Assembly (NCBI GenBank): GCA_032718475.1
Contig: JAUCBJ010002059.1
Coordinates: 1-23,083 of the forward strand
Direction: 5' to 3'
Source of the DNA: Nemertoderma westbladi
Lineage: Eukaryota; Xenacoelomorpha; Nemertodermatida; Nemertodermatidae
DNA: 23,083 nucleotides
This document shows, piece after piece, positions 22,105 to 23,083 of the stretch. The notes beneath the pieces were generated by a model, which was given only the letters and a program-made list of their open reading frames with translations, was not told where the DNA came from and made no database searches. The position numbers were made by a program, and so were the translations under genes. How positions within the stretch are numbered: the stretch's first letter is position 1; every line of letters starts with the position of its first letter.

Positions 22105-23083
22105 GTAAGCGCGCGTAAGAAAAGGGGGAAGAGGGGGAAAGAAAAGGGGTATGGATCTATAAATAGCATCCAATGGGACGCCTCTATTTTACGACCGTTC
22201 TATACTGTAAACATACAGCTGTCTACCTTATGGAGAAGTGGTAATACTACTTAATAGTTGCTAAACTTACCCCCCCCCCCCCCCACCCACCTACTGTATC
22301 ATTACACACCTACTGTACTTAACCATGCATACCCATTCCTACATACCTACTTACACGTACCCTCCCACCCACCTAAGCACGTCGACTTAACTGCACCCAC
22401 CCACCGATCTAAGCACACCTACTTAACCGCACCCCCTACCCACCTAAGTACGTATACTTACCCACACCCACCCACCTACCTAAGCACAACTACTTAACTG
22501 CACCCACCCACTCTCCTAAGCACATCTACTTAACCGCACACACCCACCAACCTAAGCACGTCTAGTTAACCACACCCACCCACCTAAGCACATCGACTTA
22601 ACCGCACCCACCCACCCATCTAAGCACACCTACTTAACCGCACCCACCCACCCACCTAAGCACACCTACTTAACCGCACCCACCCGCCCTCCTAAGCACG
22701 TCTACTTACCCGCACCCACCCACCCATCTAAACACGTCTACTTAACCGCACCCACCCACCCACCTAAGCACGTGTACTTAACCGCACCCACCCACCCACC
22801 TAAGCACGTGTACTTAACCACACCCACCCACCCACCTAAGCACGTATACTTACCCGCACCCACCTCCTACCTAAGCACACCTAGTCAACCGCACCCACCT
22901 AAGCACATCGACTTAACCGCACCCACCCACCCACATAAGCACGTGTACTTAACCACACCTACCCACCCACCCACCTAAGCACGTATACTTACCCGCACCC
23001 ACCTCCTACCTAAGCACACCTAGTTAACCGCACCCACCTAAGCACATCGACTTAACCGCACCCACGCACCCACATAAGCACGT
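22105..23083 (+). repeat. Block A4: A1-like array in the place of B3, cut by window end
   Basis: A short B block is expected here, but the minisatellite is A-type. It has the doubled CACGTGTAC monomer (22766-22820) found otherwise only in A1. The header (22105-22284) is mosaic: A base at 22170 (AGCATCC), B base at 22232 (TTATGG), A base at 22306 (ATTACACACC). Poly-C is the longest of the set (15 C). The block runs off the window. Confidence 0.9.

Noticed and set aside
11984-23083. Telomeric or degenerate telomere repeat
   Set aside because: CCTAAGCAC resembles CCCTAA only superficially; the ~35-bp monomer has no run of the animal TTAGGG motif.
11776-23083. Ribosomal DNA intergenic spacer
   Set aside because: Subrepeats and a promoter-like header suggested it, but no 18S, 5.8S, 28S or 5S sequence is present. 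It remains possible only outside the window.

Overview
This window looks like nuclear DNA of an invertebrate animal. The three recognisable protein genes (a CSAD/GADL1-type amino-acid decarboxylase, PDAP1/PP28 and RIOK2) match animal families closely. They sit among degraded RTE-like LINE fragments, long micro- and minisatellites and a large satellite array. The species cannot be named from sequence alone. All three genes lie on the minus strand and each core reading frame is uninterrupted by introns, although vertebrate relatives are multi-exon. This points either to an intron-poor lineage or to retrocopies.

Layout. 1-2565: the decarboxylase gene lies between two diverged direct copies of a ~320-bp repeat, each containing a long G run. 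The gene's core frame is intact, but its true N and C termini are in other frames, so there is one apparent frameshift at each end. 2566-3425: a LINE reverse-transcriptase fragment runs straight into a 30-bp minisatellite. 3426-4240: AT-rich spacer. 4241-4831: complete PDAP1. 4832-5882: spacer with small tandem repeats. 5883-7105: a second, longer LINE fragment of the same family, dead because of frameshifts and loss of the catalytic FADD-type motif. 7106-8447: simple-sequence DNA, including a ~584-bp GGCA tetranucleotide array that abuts a 22-bp minisatellite. 8631-10031: complete RIOK2. 10032-11775: non-coding DNA with low-complexity stretches.

From 11776 to the window end there is no credible gene. 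The sequence is a nested satellite. C-rich 4-mers build ~35-bp monomers, some of which form a 139-bp second-order repeat. Monomer arrays sit between a conserved ~200-bp header and a ~400-bp trailer, giving long A blocks and short B blocks. A block + B block + spacer C form a ~4.04-kb higher-order unit. The order seen is A-B-C-A-B-C-A-A', and the last block breaks the pattern with a mosaic header. The array's minus strand is rich in G-quadruplex-type motifs, each header carries a TATA-box-like motif, and spacer C holds an inverted copy of part of the header.

The three genes have no obvious pathway link: RIOK2 acts in 40S ribosome maturation, PDAP1 is a phosphoprotein that binds growth factor or RNA in other animals, and the decarboxylase makes taurine- or beta-alanine-type products. 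Their co-orientation may be chance. The satellite array is the least ordinary part of the window. I found no convincing evidence for a new protein-based system.
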